DNA of 64,000 nt from Fuerstiella sp. (GCA_029245955.1 JAQWOH010000027.1:52992-116991), one strand, 5' to 3'. Counted from the stretch's first letter, positions 19,136 through 29,999 are shown. A program made the numbers and translations. The notes: generated by a model not told the origin, from the letters alone.

Positions 19136-20317
19136 ATGAAAAATTCAACGAAATATGTAATTACTCGATTTGCCATGTGTGTCATGGCTGTCACATTCGT
19201 GACCGGTAACGCTTTCGCCGATGGCAAGGTTTACGCTAAGACGCTGAATTCCACAGCGTGGGTGCTGGCCAAAACAGGCGGCGAAACATCCAGCGGAACG
19301 GGAGTTCTGGTGAACGCAGAGAAAAAACTGCTGATCACCAATTTTCACGTGGTTGGTGACGCTCGAGCGACTGTCATCTTCTTTCCGGAAACCAAAGACG
19401 GCAAGCCGATTGTGGAACGTTCACACTACCTGAAGAATGTCAAGAAACTTGGAATCCGAGGCCGAGTGCTCGGTGTGGACCGCAAGCGTGACCTGGCTTT
19501 GGTGGAACTGGATCGACTGCCTGGAAATGCCGTCGCTATTCCACTTGCCAAAGACACCATCGGGCCTGGCGAAGATGTTCAGTCTATTGGAAACCCTGGT
19601 TCCACGGATGCTCTATGGGTCTTCACGTCCGGAACTGTTCGGTCGGTCTATCAAAAGCAGTTCCGTACGGGAGTCGGCGAACACGACTTTCTGGTTGTGG
19701 AAACTCAGTCGCCTATCAACTCCGGTGACAGTGGTGGTCCCGTCGTGAACAACGACGGCGAATTGGTTGCGATCTCTCAGGCTATTTCTCCCAAAGCACG
19801 GCTGGTCAGCTACAGCGTTGATGTGTCAGAACTGAAGGAATTCCTGGACAGCCCGTGGAAACCGGCTCCACTGCCCATCGTCGATGTTCTGGATAAGACC
19901 GAGCTGAAGTTTACAAAGCATGAAACGGGCCACTTCGAAGTTTTATTCGACCAGAAAGACAACGACAAGCAGTCCGTGTTTGTGACAAAAGAAGTTGAGT
20001 ACTTCGAACGAGCCGATGTTCGGAAGGTCTGGGCTCTGGCGGCTACGCTGAAAGAAGCTCCCGGTCTGGAAACGGTCATGAAGCTGCTGCAGCAAAGTGC
20101 CCGCACCAAGATCGGAGCATGGACGGTGGAAAAGGCTGAGAATGGCGACTTTCTGGTCATCTACTGCTGCAAGGTTGATGCCACCGCCACGCCAGGTGCT
20201 TTGAAGAGCACGATGGAGTATGTCGCCAAGCTGACCAGTGTGACGAAGAAGGACCTGATTCCCGCAGCCAGCAGCAAAAGCGCCGCTGATACCCTGGATG
20301 CATGGTTAGGCAACTAG
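19136..20317 (+). CDS. Trypsin-like serine protease, secreted
   Basis: A 393-residue S1-family protease of the DegP/HtrA-like fold, but without a PDZ domain. A signal peptide ends near GNAFADG. The catalytic triad is readable as His71 in ITNFHVVG, Asp119 in KRDLALVELD and Ser199 in NSGDSGGPVVN. Residues from about 235 to the end form a C-terminal region I do not recognise; it contains paired beta-like segments (TGHFEVLFDQKDNDKQSVFV) and ends in a helix. The gene is divergent from the sulfatase and ends at a shared terminator. It probably degrades or processes proteins outside the cytoplasm. Confidence 0.9.
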   Translation: MKNSTKYVITRFAMCVMAVTFVTGNAFADGKVYAKTLNSTAWVLAKTGGETSSGTGVLVNAEKKLLITNFHVVGDARATVIFFPETKDGKPIVERSHYLKNVKKLGIRGRVLGVDRKRDLALVELDRLPGNAVAIPLAKDTIGPGEDVQSIGNPGSTDALWVFTSGTVRSVYQKQFRTGVGEHDFLVVETQSPINSGDSGGPVVNNDGELVAISQAISPKARLVSYSVDVSELKEFLDSPWKPAPLPIVDVLDKTELKFTKHETGHFEVLFDQKDNDKQSVFVTKEVEYFERADVRKVWALAATLKEAPGLETVMKLLQQSARTKIGAWTVEKAENGDFLVIYCCKVDATATPGALKSTMEYVAKLTSVTKKDLIPAASSKSAADTLDAWLGN

Positions 20318-20367
20318 ATTACGTCTGCTCAGCGGGCCCAGACTGTCCCCGTTAGTACCATTTCCGC

Positions 20368-20412
20368 AACGGCTGCCGATGCTCATGTTCGAGCATCGTC
20401 AGCCGTTGTTTT
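20368..20412. terminator. Terminator between protease and birA
   Basis: Arms 20368-20384 and 20391-20407 pair over 17 bp with one mismatch around a six-base loop, then TTGTTTT. The genes on both sides converge on it, so it may serve both strands. Confidence 0.8.
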
Positions 20413-20453
20413 CGTTGACTCCGTTTGCGAATGATGGTGTCAACGTCTGATCA

Positions 20454-21236
20454 TCATCGCCATTCGATCACTGTTCCGGCATTGAAGCGATGGCAGTCAG
20501 AGCCATCGTCGATGACCAGACATCCCATATCGTCGATGCCGCGACACAGGCCATTAGTGGTTGCCTGACCCACCTGCAGTGACACGGAACGACCATTCAG
20601 GAAACTGTGTGAATTCAGTTCTGCCAACAACGCCGCCTGCCGACCACGAAGGTCTCTGATGGCTTGATAGATCCGTGGCAGCAGCGAAACCAGAGTGTCC
20701 GTCAGGTCGTGATGTCCGTTGGACAGGTCGAAGACACTGGTGGCTCGCTGTCGCACATCTTCGGGTGCTGGCGCCAGCGAGTTATTCACGTTGACGCCTA
20801 CGCCGATAACGATCGCTGAGTTTCCGTCAACCGAGTGCTGTTCTGTCAGGATGCCGCATATTTTCGCTCCTCCAACCAGAACGTCATTGGGCCACTTGAT
20901 GGTGACTGAGCTGGCGGGTACGAGGTCGGCAATTACGTTCCGCACGGCCAGTCCCGTCGCCAGCGACACGATTGGCAGTCGGTCTGGTGACAATCCAAGG
21001 TCAGCGACATCCAGTACCAGCGAAAATGTGAGTGCACCGGATGTCGCCCACCACGAATTTGCGCCTCGCCCCCGCCCTGCCGACTGATTGGACGTCAACA
21101 CAACGGTCGGAGACAGCGGTATTAGATCAGAGAGTATCTCGCGAGCCAGTTTGTTCGTGGAATCAAGTGATTCGTGATACTCAACGTGCTGGACGTCAGT
21201 TTCTCGAGTAATTCGGCTCAGGTCAAAGCTGGTCAT
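20454..21236 (-). CDS. birA: Biotin--[acetyl-CoA-carboxylase] ligase
   Basis: A 260-residue biotin protein ligase that activates biotin with ATP and attaches it to the biotin carboxyl carrier protein. The biotinyl-AMP loop GRGRGANSWW (54-63), the TIKWPNDVLVGGAKICGIL stretch (112-130, with Lys114) and the C-terminal SH3-like domain (SVSLQVGQATTNGLCRGIDD) are clear. There is no N-terminal helix-turn-helix, so this is the short, non-regulatory type. It is divergent from a cyclophilin gene. Confidence 0.95.
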   Translation of the reverse strand: MTSFDLSRITRETDVQHVEYHESLDSTNKLAREILSDLIPLSPTVVLTSNQSAGRGRGANSWWATSGALTFSLVLDVADLGLSPDRLPIVSLATGLAVRNVIADLVPASSVTIKWPNDVLVGGAKICGILTEQHSVDGNSAIVIGVGVNVNNSLAPAPEDVRQRATSVFDLSNGHHDLTDTLVSLLPRIYQAIRDLRGRQAALLAELNSHSFLNGRSVSLQVGQATTNGLCRGIDDMGCLVIDDGSDCHRFNAGTVIEWR

Positions 21237-21398
21237 GCGTCTGTGGAAATGTGTCGGCAGAAAGGTAAGATTTAGGAAAAGTTCAACTGTCGGACTTCAA
21301 TGCCGTTTGTCCTGGCAGAAGCATTCAATCACAGTGGCCTCGCAGCGGAGACGGCAACTCTGAATCGCGGCTGTATTGCGCAAACAATGGAGTCATAC

Positions 21399-21998
21399 AT
21401 GTTATCCAGGTCAGTCGATTTTACGCTGTTCGCCCTTTGTGCTGTCGTTACGACCGCGTCCGCCGTACAGGCTGCAGAAAAAGCCCCCGATTCATTTAAG
21501 GCACGTTTCGACACCAGCAAAGGAAGCTTTACCGTTGAAGTGACTCGTAAGTGGGCGCCGCTCGGAGCAGATCAATTCTACGAACTTGTGAAGAAAGAGT
21601 TCTACAAAGACTGTCGCTTCTTTCGAGTGGTTCCCGGTTTCATGGTACAATGGGGCATCAACGGAGATCCGAAGGTTCAGGCCAGTTGGCGCGAAAAGAA
21701 AATTGAAGATGACCCTCTGGTCGCATCCAACAGCCGCGGATTTATTACTTACGCGATGGCCGGTCCTGATACCCGCACGTCACAACTGTTCATCAATTTT
21801 AAGGATAATTCGTTTCTGGACAGCAAGGGCTTTCCACCGTTTGGACGCGTGATCGAAGGAATGGATGTTGTGGACAGCATTAATGCCGAATACGGTGAAC
21901 AGCCCAGCCAGGGCGCCATCCAGTCTGAAGGCAATGAATACCTGAAGGAAAATTTTCCGAATCTGGACTACATCAAATCAGTGAAACTGGTGAAGTAG
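21399..21998 (+). CDS. Peptidylprolyl isomerase, cyclophilin type, secreted
   Basis: A 199-residue cyclophilin. The start at 21399 is preferred because GGAG sits seven bases before it and the protein then opens with a signal peptide (FTLFALCAVVTTASAVQAAE). The cyclophilin core runs from ARFDTSKGSFTVEV to the end, with FFRVVPGFMVQWGINGDP, GFITYAMAGPDTRTSQLFIN and FPPFGRVIEGMDVVD. It catalyses cis-trans isomerisation of Xaa-Pro bonds and probably helps fold exported proteins. A stem-loop terminator follows. Confidence 0.94.
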   Translation: MLSRSVDFTLFALCAVVTTASAVQAAEKAPDSFKARFDTSKGSFTVEVTRKWAPLGADQFYELVKKEFYKDCRFFRVVPGFMVQWGINGDPKVQASWREKKIEDDPLVASNSRGFITYAMAGPDTRTSQLFINFKDNSFLDSKGFPPFGRVIEGMDVVDSINAEYGEQPSQGAIQSEGNEYLKENFPNLDYIKSVKLVK

Positions 21999-22020
21999 CA
22001 CGAATGCAGCGCAGTACGGT

Positions 22021-22053
22021 TTCGGGGCAATTCAGCCCCGGACGGAAGTTTTT
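22021..22053 (+). terminator. Terminator after the cyclophilin gene
   Basis: TTCGGGGC (22021-22028) pairs with GCCCCGGA (22035-22042) with one G-T pair around a six-base loop. A five-T run comes seven bases later. Confidence 0.6.
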
Positions 22054-22093
22054 GGCTGCGACGGCAGCCCAGTGAGAAGGTCATCTGAGAACA

Positions 22094-23095
22094 ATGTCAG
22101 TAACCATTGCCACGATTGACGATGTGCGTGCTGCTGAACCTGTTATTCGCAGGCACATGTCACCCGCACCGTTGATTCGGTCGCACGCTCTGGAAAAGGA
22201 ACTTGATTTTGCGGACGGGCGGCACGTTTGGCTGAAGGACTACGGCTGGACGCCCGTCGGATCGTTCAAGGTTCTGGGCGCTCTCAACTGGATGGAACGA
22301 AACGCTGATGCGATTGGCGATCGCCCCGTGGCGGCTCATTCGTCCGGCAATTTTGCGTGTGGCATTGCGTATGCCGGGATGCGATACGGAAAACGAGTTC
22401 TGATCGTCATGCCGGATTCCGCGCCACAGGTGAAGTTTGACATGGCCCGATCATTTGGCGCAGAAATTCGGACGTACAACATTGCTACCGATCATGAGAC
22501 CGGTGATCGCGATCGCATTACGAAAGAAATTGCCGAACAGGAAAATGCAGTTCAGGCTTCTCCGTACGATGATGTGAATGTTATTGCCGGCAACGGCGTG
22601 GGCGGTCTGGAAATCGTTCAGGAACTGCAGAAGCTGGGGCGTAACGTGTCACAGTTCCTGTGTCAGGTCAGCGGCGGCGGATTGATGGCCGGTCATGCTC
22701 TGACTATTGCGGACGGATTTCCCGACGCGAAGATCATCGGTGTGGAGCCGGATGGTGCAGATGATTTTCGACAGTCGCTGGCTGCCGGAGAACGTATCAC
22801 TCTGCCACGACCGAAAAGCATCTGCGACGGGTTGTTATCTTATGATGTGGGGCAGCACAACTGGCCGATTCTGCAGGCACACGTGGCCGAGTCTGTTGCG
22901 ATTCCGGATCATGAGACTCGTGAGGCCATGAAATGGTTGTACGAAACGCATGGTTTGAGGACCGAACCGTCCGGAGCCATCGCCACGGCAGCTGTGCTGC
23001 AGGGTCGATTTTTTCCTGACGGCGATGGCGACCTTGTGATTGTGATCAGTGGGCGTAATCTGGACGAAGCCAAGTTCCGGGAATGGATCGTATGA
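22094..23095 (+). CDS. PLP-dependent threonine/serine dehydratase-like enzyme
   Basis: A 333-residue fold-type II PLP enzyme. Lys59 in TPVGSFKVLGAL is the Schiff-base lysine; AHSSGNFACGIAYAG (81-95) binds substrate and phosphate, and CQVSGGGLMAG is the glycine loop that holds the cofactor phosphate. It lacks the C-terminal regulatory ACT domain of biosynthetic IlvA, so it matches catabolic threonine dehydratase, serine dehydratase or serine racemase. Which of these it is cannot be told. Its stop codon overlaps the start of the large DUF1549/DUF1553 gene by four bases (ATGA), which is odd for functions with no evident link. Confidence 0.9.
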   Translation: MSVTIATIDDVRAAEPVIRRHMSPAPLIRSHALEKELDFADGRHVWLKDYGWTPVGSFKVLGALNWMERNADAIGDRPVAAHSSGNFACGIAYAGMRYGKRVLIVMPDSAPQVKFDMARSFGAEIRTYNIATDHETGDRDRITKEIAEQENAVQASPYDDVNVIAGNGVGGLEIVQELQKLGRNVSQFLCQVSGGGLMAGHALTIADGFPDAKIIGVEPDGADDFRQSLAAGERITLPRPKSICDGLLSYDVGQHNWPILQAHVAESVAIPDHETREAMKWLYETHGLRTEPSGAIATAAVLQGRFFPDGDGDLVIVISGRNLDEAKFREWIV

Positions 23096-26000
23096 TCGAG
23101 CGACGATGGGAACAGCACCGGCACCGATTCAGCGTTGTCTGCGGGATAACGCTGTCAGTTTTTTCGGCTGTTATCATATCATCTGCTGCAACTGCCGCTG
23201 AAATCAGTTTCAATCGCGATATTCGCCCGATTCTTTCTGACGTCTGTTTCAAGTGCCACGGCCCGGATGAACAGCAGCGGGTTGGCGAATTCCGACTGGA
23301 TACAAAAGCGGGGGCGTTTGGAGTTGTGGAGGATGGTCATGCGCTGGTGCCGCATGATGTGGCTGGCAGTTTGCTGTTTCAGAAAATCACATCGTCCGAT
23401 CCCGACGCCCAAATGCCTCCGCCTGATTCCGGCCGGAAATTATCGGCGCGGCAGGTCGAATTGCTGCGTCAGTGGATTGTCGAGGGCGCGCCGTGGCAGG
23501 AGCACTGGGCCTTCATTCCGCCGCAGAAACCACCGCTGCCGGCGATTCGGGCGAGCGGCTGGTGCCGTAATCCAATCGACCATTTTGTGCTGGCGCGGCT
23601 GGAACGCGAAGGGCTCCAGCCGTCAGTGACAGCCGATCGCCGCACGCTGATTCGAAGAGCGACACTGGACCTGAATGGTTTGCCACCGACACCTGAGGAG
23701 GTCGAGGCTTTTGTCGAGGATGAATCGTCGGATGCATGGAGCCGCGTAATCGATCGATTGCTGCGGTCGCCTCGCTATGGCGAAACGATGGCGGTCGGCT
23801 GGCTGGACGCTGCGCGATACGCTGACACCAGTGGCTATCAGAACGACGGTCCTCGTGATATGTGGCGCTGGCGGGACTGGGTGATTGATGCCTTGAACCG
23901 GAATATGCCGTTTGATCGGTTCACCGTCGAACAGCTGGCCGGTGATTTGCTGCCGGGTGCGTCAATCAGTCAGCAGATCGCGACCGGATTCAACCGCAAC
24001 CACCGCGGCAATGCAGAAGGCGGTATCATACCGGAAGAATATCAGGTCGAGTACGTCGTGGATCGCGTTGACACGACAGCCACGGTCTGGCTGGGACTGA
24101 CGATGGGGTGCGCTCGCTGTCATGATCATAAGTATGATCCGGTGACACAGAAAGAGTTCTATCAGGTCTTTGCCTGCTTCAACAATATTCCGGAAAGCGG
24201 TCGCGCGATCAAGGAAGGCAACTCCCCGCCGTACATTAAGGCACCGACACCTGAACAGCAGCTGGCCCTGCAGAGGCTTGACGATCGCATCGCTTCCGTC
24301 GAGTTGCGCGTTCAGGGTCTTCAGGATGTCCTGCACACTGAACTGGTAACCTGGGAACAGTCGTTTTCTGACAAAGTGGATATCGACTGGACCATCACCG
24401 ACGGGCTCGTGAACCGCTTCGAATTCGACGGCAGTATTCACGATTCTGCTGATACGCCGGATAAGGAGTCCGCCCCTGCTGCTGACGTGTCTGCTGTACA
24501 GTTCGGGCCGGGACAGCACGGTCAGTCTGCCGGTTTCGATGGACAACAGAACGTGACTGCCGGGGATGTCGCGAACTTCGGTTACTTCGACAGGTTTTCG
24601 ATTTCGATGTGGATGAAACCGCGACAGTCCACGGGAACCATCGTGTCTCGAATGGTTCCCGTGGAACAGGGTAGTGGCTATTACGTTCACCTGAACGATG
24701 GTCACTTGCAGATCAATCTGGTGAAACGCTGGCTGGATGATTCCATTCGAGTCGAAAGTCGCGACACGTTGCCGTTGAACGAGTGGCAGCATATCACCAT
24801 GACCTACGACGGGTCACGCGTTGCCAAAGGCATTCGTGCCTATCGGAATGGCGAACCGATGGAATTGCTGGTTCGTTACGACGGAATCAATCAGTCCTTT
24901 GCAGCCGACGAGCCGTTGCGCATTGGCGGAGGTTACAGTAATTTTACCGGCGACATTGACGACGTGCAGATCTATGAGCGAGCATTGTCGCAGGAGGATG
25001 CATCACGGGTCGCGGTGCCGGAGTCAATCAGCCATATTGTTGCGATCGAACCTGTGCGGCGAAGTCCTGCACAGACCAGCAAGCTGATTCAATACTTTAT
25101 TCAGCACCATGCTTCTGACGACCTGGGTGAGGCGTATGAGGAAATGGTTAACGCCCGACGTGACCGGGAGACGTTCTATGAATCCATTCCCACCGTCATG
25201 GTCATGCAGGAAATGGAGATGCTACGACCGACACACATTCTGACGCGGGGCCAGTACGACGCACCCGCGCAGAAGGTGACTTTCGGTGTGCCGGACGTGC
25301 TGCCGTCACTGCCAGACGGAGCTCCCCACAATCGACTTGGTTTCGCCCGGTGGCTGGTTGAGCCCGGTCATCCACTGACGGCTCGAGTGGCCGTGAACAG
25401 AATCTGGCAGATGTACTTCGGCACAGGACTTGTTAAGACGACGGAAGACTTCGGGGCTCAGGGAGATATGCCCAGCCACCCCGACCTGCTGGACTGGCTG
25501 GCGACGGAGTTCATTCGCAGCGGGTGGGATGTGAAGGCGCTGCACCAGGTGATTGTTTCCAGCGCGACGTATCGGCAGTCGTCAGCTGTTTCTGCGCAAT
25601 TGCGTGACAGAGATCCGGAAAACCGGTTGCTGGCGCGAGGACCACGGTTTCGGCTTCCAGCCGAAACTGTACGGGATCAGACGCTATTCATCAGCGGACT
25701 TCTGAAAGAGCACGTGGGGGGGCCGTCTGTACGGCCATACCAGCCGGATGGGCTCTGGAAAGAGATCGCATCGACCACGAATTACGAACAGTCTCACGGT
25801 GATGACCTTTATCGCCGCAGTCTTTACACATACTGGAAACGCACGGTGGCGCCACCAACGATGGTGACTCTGGACGCGACGGCTCGTGAAAGTTGTATTG
25901 TCAAACGTTCTCGCACAAACACGCCGTTGCAGGCTCTGGCTCTGATGAACGAAGTCACGTTTGTGGAAGCCGCACGTGCTCTGGCGCAACGTGTGATGAA

Positions 26001-26268
26001 TGAGTCCGGGGATGTGACGGAACGACGAATTGATCAGGCGTTCAGACGTGTCGTCAGCAGGCTGCCGACCGCCAGCGAACGTGGTGTCCTGTTGGCAGCG
26101 TATGCACGCTACCTGGAATCATTTCAAAACAATCCACAGGCTGCGGAACAGCTGCTGTCCGTCGGTGAGTCACCGCGCGATAACAGTTTGAATGCTGTAA
26201 AGCTGGCGGCGTGGACAACAGTGATGAGTGTGATTTTGAATCTGGACGAAGTTGTGACGAAGGAGTAG
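23092..26268 (+). CDS. Cytochrome c-like/DUF1549/LamG/DUF1553 protein
   Basis: A 1058-residue planctomycete-type protein. A signal segment (VVCGITLSVFSAVIISSAATA) is followed by a cytochrome c-like domain with heme motif CFKCH (52-56), then DUF1549 with a second CxxCH in MGCARCHDHKYDP. A LamG/concanavalin domain (about 435-650: FSISMWMKP, NEWQHITMTYDGS, DEPLRIGGGYSNFTGDIDDV) is inserted ahead of DUF1553 (LTARVAVNRIWQMYFGTGLV, VIVSSATYRQSS, RSRTNTPLQALALMNE). The start at 23092 overlaps the upstream stop as ATGA; 23083 is also possible. It is followed after six bases by a DUF1501 gene. Relatives are thought to act in the periplasm, perhaps in polysaccharide use or redox chemistry; this is unproven. 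Confidence 0.93.
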   Translation: MIERRWEQHRHRFSVVCGITLSVFSAVIISSAATAAEISFNRDIRPILSDVCFKCHGPDEQQRVGEFRLDTKAGAFGVVEDGHALVPHDVAGSLLFQKITSSDPDAQMPPPDSGRKLSARQVELLRQWIVEGAPWQEHWAFIPPQKPPLPAIRASGWCRNPIDHFVLARLEREGLQPSVTADRRTLIRRATLDLNGLPPTPEEVEAFVEDESSDAWSRVIDRLLRSPRYGETMAVGWLDAARYADTSGYQNDGPRDMWRWRDWVIDALNRNMPFDRFTVEQLAGDLLPGASISQQIATGFNRNHRGNAEGGIIPEEYQVEYVVDRVDTTATVWLGLTMGCARCHDHKYDPVTQKEFYQVFACFNNIPESGRAIKEGNSPPYIKAPTPEQQLALQRLDDRIASVELRVQGLQDVLHTELVTWEQSFSDKVDIDWTITDGLVNRFEFDGSIHDSADTPDKESAPAADVSAVQFGPGQHGQSAGFDGQQNVTAGDVANFGYFDRFSISMWMKPRQSTGTIVSRMVPVEQGSGYYVHLNDGHLQINLVKRWLDDSIRVESRDTLPLNEWQHITMTYDGSRVAKGIRAYRNGEPMELLVRYDGINQSFAADEPLRIGGGYSNFTGDIDDVQIYERALSQEDASRVAVPESISHIVAIEPVRRSPAQTSKLIQYFIQHHASDDLGEAYEEMVNARRDRETFYESIPTVMVMQEMEMLRPTHILTRGQYDAPAQKVTFGVPDVLPSLPDGAPHNRLGFARWLVEPGHPLTARVAVNRIWQMYFGTGLVKTTEDFGAQGDMPSHPDLLDWLATEFIRSGWDVKALHQVIVSSATYRQSSAVSAQLRDRDPENRLLARGPRFRLPAETVRDQTLFISGLLKEHVGGPSVRPYQPDGLWKEIASTTNYEQSHGDDLYRRSLYTYWKRTVAPPTMVTLDATARESCIVKRSRTNTPLQALALMNEVTFVEAARALAQRVMNESGDVTERRIDQAFRRVVSRLPTASERGVLLAAYARYLESFQNNPQAAEQLLSVGESPRDNSLNAVKLAAWTTVMSVILNLDEVVTKE

Positions 26269-26274
26269 GCGGAA

Positions 26275-27705
26275 GTGAAGATGCTTGATTCACTTGACAG
26301 TACTCGGCGTGACTTTTTCGGTCGATCGGCTTGCGGCCTTGGTGCCGCTGCGCTGGCGTCACTGCTGCACAGCGATCGCGCCGCAGGTTGGCAAGCCAAC
26401 CCTTCCGATAACGTCCAGACCCACACGCCGACTGCAAAACGCGTTATCTATCTGTTCCAGTCAGGCGCCCCGTCGCAGCTTGATCTCTTTGACCACAAAC
26501 CCAATCTTGCGGACCTGAGAGCATCAGAGTTGCCGGATTCTATTCGTCAGGGGCAGCGGCTCACCGGCATGACAAAGGATCAGCCGTCGTTTCCCGTCGC
26601 TCCGTCGACCTTTCGTTTTCAGCGTCGAGGTCAAAGTGGTGCCTGGGTCAGCGACCTGCTGCCGCATACAGCTGAGATCGCTGACGAATTGTGTTTCGTC
26701 AGGTCCATGCACACCGAAGCGATCAATCATGATCCCGCCATCACGTTCATTCAGACAGGGGCACAGTTGGCCGGACGTCCCTGCATGGGGGCCTGGCTGT
26801 CGTACGGGCTTGGCAGCGAGAACAAAGACCTGCCGAGCTTTGTGGCCATGGTTTCCGGAGCTGGCGGGCAACCGTTGTACGATCGGCTGTGGGGCAGCGG
26901 TTTTCTGCCAACTCGATACGCGGGTGTCAAATTCCGTTCGGTGGGAGATCCTGTTCTGTTTCTGTCCAATCCTCCGGGCATTGATGCCGGATTGCGCCGC
27001 AGTTTTCTGGACGATGTTGCCAAGCTGAACGAACTTAAACGACAGGAGGTGGGCGACCCGGAAATCACAACTCGGATTGCTCAGTACGAAATGGCGTTCC
27101 GGATGCAGACGTCGGTGCCGGAACTGACGGACATTTCTGATGAACCTCAACATACCTTTGATCTGTACGGCGAAGACGCAAGGAAACCTGGAACGTTTGC
27201 CTTCAACTGCCTGCTGGCCCGACGACTGGCGGAACGAGACGTTCGGTTTGTGCAGTTGTTTCATCGGGGCTGGGATCAGCATACCGATCTGCCGAATAAG
27301 ATTGCTGTGCAGTGCAGGGACACAGACAGAGCATCTGCTGCTTTGGTGCAGGACCTGAAGCAACGGGGACTGTTAAAGGATACGCTGGTGGTCTGGGGCG
27401 GAGAATTTGGCCGTACCGTTTACTGCCAGGGAAAGTTGACCGCGAATGATTACGGCCGAGACCACCATCCCAGAGCGTTTTCGATCTGGATGGCCGGGGG
27501 CGGAGTCAACGCCGGTACAACATACGGTGAAACTGACGAGTTCAGCTACAACGTTGTTCGCGATCCGGTCCATGTTCATGACCTGAACGCTACTATTCTG
27601 CACTGTCTGGGGATCGACCATACCGGGCTGACGTTCAAATATCAGGGACGCCACCACCGACTGACGGATGTACACGGAAAGGTGCTTCAGCCACTGCTGG
27701 GGTGA
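26275..27705 (+). CDS. DUF1501 family protein, Tat-exported
   Basis: A 476-residue DUF1501 protein. GTG 26275 lies nine bases after AAGGAG; ATG 26281 is an alternative. A twin-arginine signal ([20 protein letters not shown]) starts the protein. Family landmarks are [52 protein letters not shown] and [16 protein letters not shown] followed by [17 protein letters not shown]. It follows the DUF1549/DUF1553 gene within six bases, so the two form an operon and probably a functional pair outside the membrane. Weak similarity of the fold to sulfatases is known for the family; the activity is not. Confidence 0.94.
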   Translation: MKMLDSLDSTRRDFFGRSACGLGAAALASLLHSDRAAGWQANPSDNVQTHTPTAKRVIYLFQSGAPSQLDLFDHKPNLADLRASELPDSIRQGQRLTGMTKDQPSFPVAPSTFRFQRRGQSGAWVSDLLPHTAEIADELCFVRSMHTEAINHDPAITFIQTGAQLAGRPCMGAWLSYGLGSENKDLPSFVAMVSGAGGQPLYDRLWGSGFLPTRYAGVKFRSVGDPVLFLSNPPGIDAGLRRSFLDDVAKLNELKRQEVGDPEITTRIAQYEMAFRMQTSVPELTDISDEPQHTFDLYGEDARKPGTFAFNCLLARRLAERDVRFVQLFHRGWDQHTDLPNKIAVQCRDTDRASAALVQDLKQRGLLKDTLVVWGGEFGRTVYCQGKLTANDYGRDHHPRAFSIWMAGGGVNAGTTYGETDEFSYNVVRDPVHVHDLNATILHCLGIDHTGLTFKYQGRHHRLTDVHGKVLQPLLG

Positions 27706-28083
27706 CCCGATCGCAGCTCCGGAGACCTGCGTTCCGTCGAGCAAACCGCGTGCAGGCATGCACAATGTTGCGAGGCCGATTGAAGTTGTCGTGTCGGCTC
27801 CACTCAAATCGTGTGTTATCCATTTATGATTCGGATGTATCCGCAGGTGCGATCGAATGCGGATAAATGATCACATCCCAAATACCGGACGCCTGGGACC
27901 GGTGAGTGCATGCACCCCCCTTCTTTCTGCGAAAGACGTGTTCGAGCGTGAGAAACCGACCTGTCTGCACGTCGTGACGGTTCACGAAACCTGGGTCACT
28001 GCTCTACACTGCATCGCGTCGGTTCCCCACGATCTGCGGGGCATCACTCAAGTCAACAGTTCTAACAACAGGATACCCGACCG
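27706..28083 (+). other. Intergenic region before purH
   Basis: No gene or known riboswitch is recognised. A 10-bp palindrome GTGCATGCAC lies at 27906-27915. A purine-type aptamer could not be made out. Confidence 0.5.
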
Positions 28084-29652
28084 ATGGCTCAGCGGGCTCT
28101 CGTCAGCGTCAGCAATAAACAGGGTCTCGACACCTTTGTGAAGGGATTAGTGGCCCTGGGCTTTGAGATCCTGTCTACCGGCGGGACTCGTCGTTTTCTG
28201 GAAGAAGCCGGTATTACGGTCATTGATGTCACGGCGTACACCGAATTTCCCGAGATTATGGATGGTCGCGTTAAGACGCTGCACCCCAGGGTTCACGGGG
28301 CGATTCTGGGACGGCCGACTCTGGAATCGGATGCCGTGGCCATTGCCGAACACGGCATTGTTCCGTTCCAGCTGGTGGTCTGCAATCTGTATCCGTTTCA
28401 GGAAACGATCGCCAAACCGGACGTTTCCATTCCGCAGGCGATTGAACAGATTGACATCGGCGGCCCGTCGATGGTGCGGTCTGCCGCCAAGAATCATGCT
28501 CACGTTGCCATCGTCACGTCGCCAGAGCAATATGAGGACGTGCTGCAGAAGGTTACAGACGGCAGCATGGACGACGTTTTCCGCCGAAAGCTCGCAGCCG
28601 CAGCATTTGAAATGACGGCCGCCTACGACCGGGCCATTTCTGACTATATGGCGGCGATCACGTCCAAATCATCCTCGAACGACTCGGCCTTCGGACAGAA
28701 GTTGAATCTGTCGTTTCAATTGCAGGACTCTCTGCGCTACGGTGAGAACCCTCATCAGAAAGCCGCGTTTTATGTCGAAGACGATGCTCCTGCCACCTCG
28801 CTTGCCTGCGCCACAAAAAGGAATGGAAAAGAGCTGTCATACAACAATCTGATGGACCTTGATTCGGCGAAGTCCATCGTCGCGGAATTCGATCAACCGG
28901 CGGCCTGTGTGATTAAGCACAGCAATCCCTGCGGCTGTGCCGTGTCGGATTCTCTGGCAACTGCGTTCGAAAATGCTCATGCGGGTGATCCGGTCAGCGC
29001 CTTTGGATCGATCATCGGCCTGAATCGAATAGTGGATCTCGCAACTGCGGAACGGCTGTGCGAACCGGGGCGATTCATTGAAGCTGTCATCGCTCCGGGT
29101 TACGACGCAGCGGCATTTGCACTACTCACAACAAAACCGAAATGGAAGAAGAACGTGCGATTGATGGAGACAGAATTTTCGGACGAGGGCAAAGGCGCTG
29201 CCGAGTATAGGCGTGTTTCCGGAGGGCTGCTGGTACAGGACCGAGACGATCTGCCGCAAACCGAAGACGACTGGAAAGTCGTTACTGATCGTCAGCCATC
29301 GGACGACGAACTGGCCGACCTGAAATTCGCATGGAAAGTCTGTCGGCATGTTAAGTCGAACGCGATTGTCTTTGCGAAGGGTGGCATGTTACTGGGAGCC
29401 GGAGCGGGCCAGATGAGTCGTCTGGACAGCTCCTATATTGCCGGCATGAAGTCCGGAGACCGCAGTGTTGGTGGAGTGGTTGCGAGTGACGCCTTCTTCC
29501 CGTTTCGTGACGGCATTGATGAAGCGGCCAGGGCGGGCATTAAGGCTGTGATTCAGCCCGGTGGCTCGCGCAACGATGAAGATGTCACTGCGGCCTGCAA
29601 TGAGCACGGTATGGCAATGATCTTCACCGGCCGGCGACATTTTCGTCATTAG
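28084..29652 (+). CDS. purH: Bifunctional AICAR transformylase/IMP cyclohydrolase
   Basis: A 522-residue PurH, which carries out the last two steps of IMP synthesis. The N-terminal cyclohydrolase domain has the MGS-type fold with [14 protein letters not shown] (31-44), the KTLHPRVHG loop (64-72) and [15 protein letters not shown]. The transformylase domain has [43 protein letters not shown] with the catalytic Lys-His pair, and [16 protein letters not shown]. Length and motifs are normal. It is a single gene with long untranscribed-looking gaps on both sides. Confidence 0.97.
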   Translation: MAQRALVSVSNKQGLDTFVKGLVALGFEILSTGGTRRFLEEAGITVIDVTAYTEFPEIMDGRVKTLHPRVHGAILGRPTLESDAVAIAEHGIVPFQLVVCNLYPFQETIAKPDVSIPQAIEQIDIGGPSMVRSAAKNHAHVAIVTSPEQYEDVLQKVTDGSMDDVFRRKLAAAAFEMTAAYDRAISDYMAAITSKSSSNDSAFGQKLNLSFQLQDSLRYGENPHQKAAFYVEDDAPATSLACATKRNGKELSYNNLMDLDSAKSIVAEFDQPAACVIKHSNPCGCAVSDSLATAFENAHAGDPVSAFGSIIGLNRIVDLATAERLCEPGRFIEAVIAPGYDAAAFALLTTKPKWKKNVRLMETEFSDEGKGAAEYRRVSGGLLVQDRDDLPQTEDDWKVVTDRQPSDDELADLKFAWKVCRHVKSNAIVFAKGGMLLGAGAGQMSRLDSSYIAGMKSGDRSVGGVVASDAFFPFRDGIDEAARAGIKAVIQPGGSRNDEDVTAACNEHGMAMIFTGRRHFRH

Positions 29653-29983
29653 ACCGAATGTGGAATCCACTGGGATAACGTGAGTTGAATGGTTCGGCAA
29701 AGGAGGCGTTGAACTGCGCGTCTGCGTGGCGCCCCTGTAAAATCTGCCGTAACCTTCGCGCCGCCGTCCGGTCTTCCGTGCTCTGCTGTTTTGCCCGGCG
29801 AGCATCATGAATGTCACCGGATGTGCACGTTCAGCGCGGCGTTCCGAAATTTTCTGCAACATCAGCGTTTCAGAGGCGACTGCCCACCAACAGCCGTGAT
29901 TTGCATTGAATTGCGGGATTTTTGAGTGGACGACTCCCGGGAAATGTTTTTTGCATCCTGCCACTCTGAGTGGAACCATTTTC

Positions 29984-29999
29984 TTGACGTTTACGTCAA
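29984..29999. promoter_or_regulatory. Palindrome TTGACGT-TT-ACGTCAA
   Basis: Seven-base arms with a two-base centre, exact in both halves. It is of operator size and resembles the TGACGTCA-containing palindrome at 38907-38918. Confidence 0.45.

Noticed and set aside
27706..28083. Purine riboswitch before purH
   Set aside because: The three-way junction core could not be found; only a short palindrome is present.
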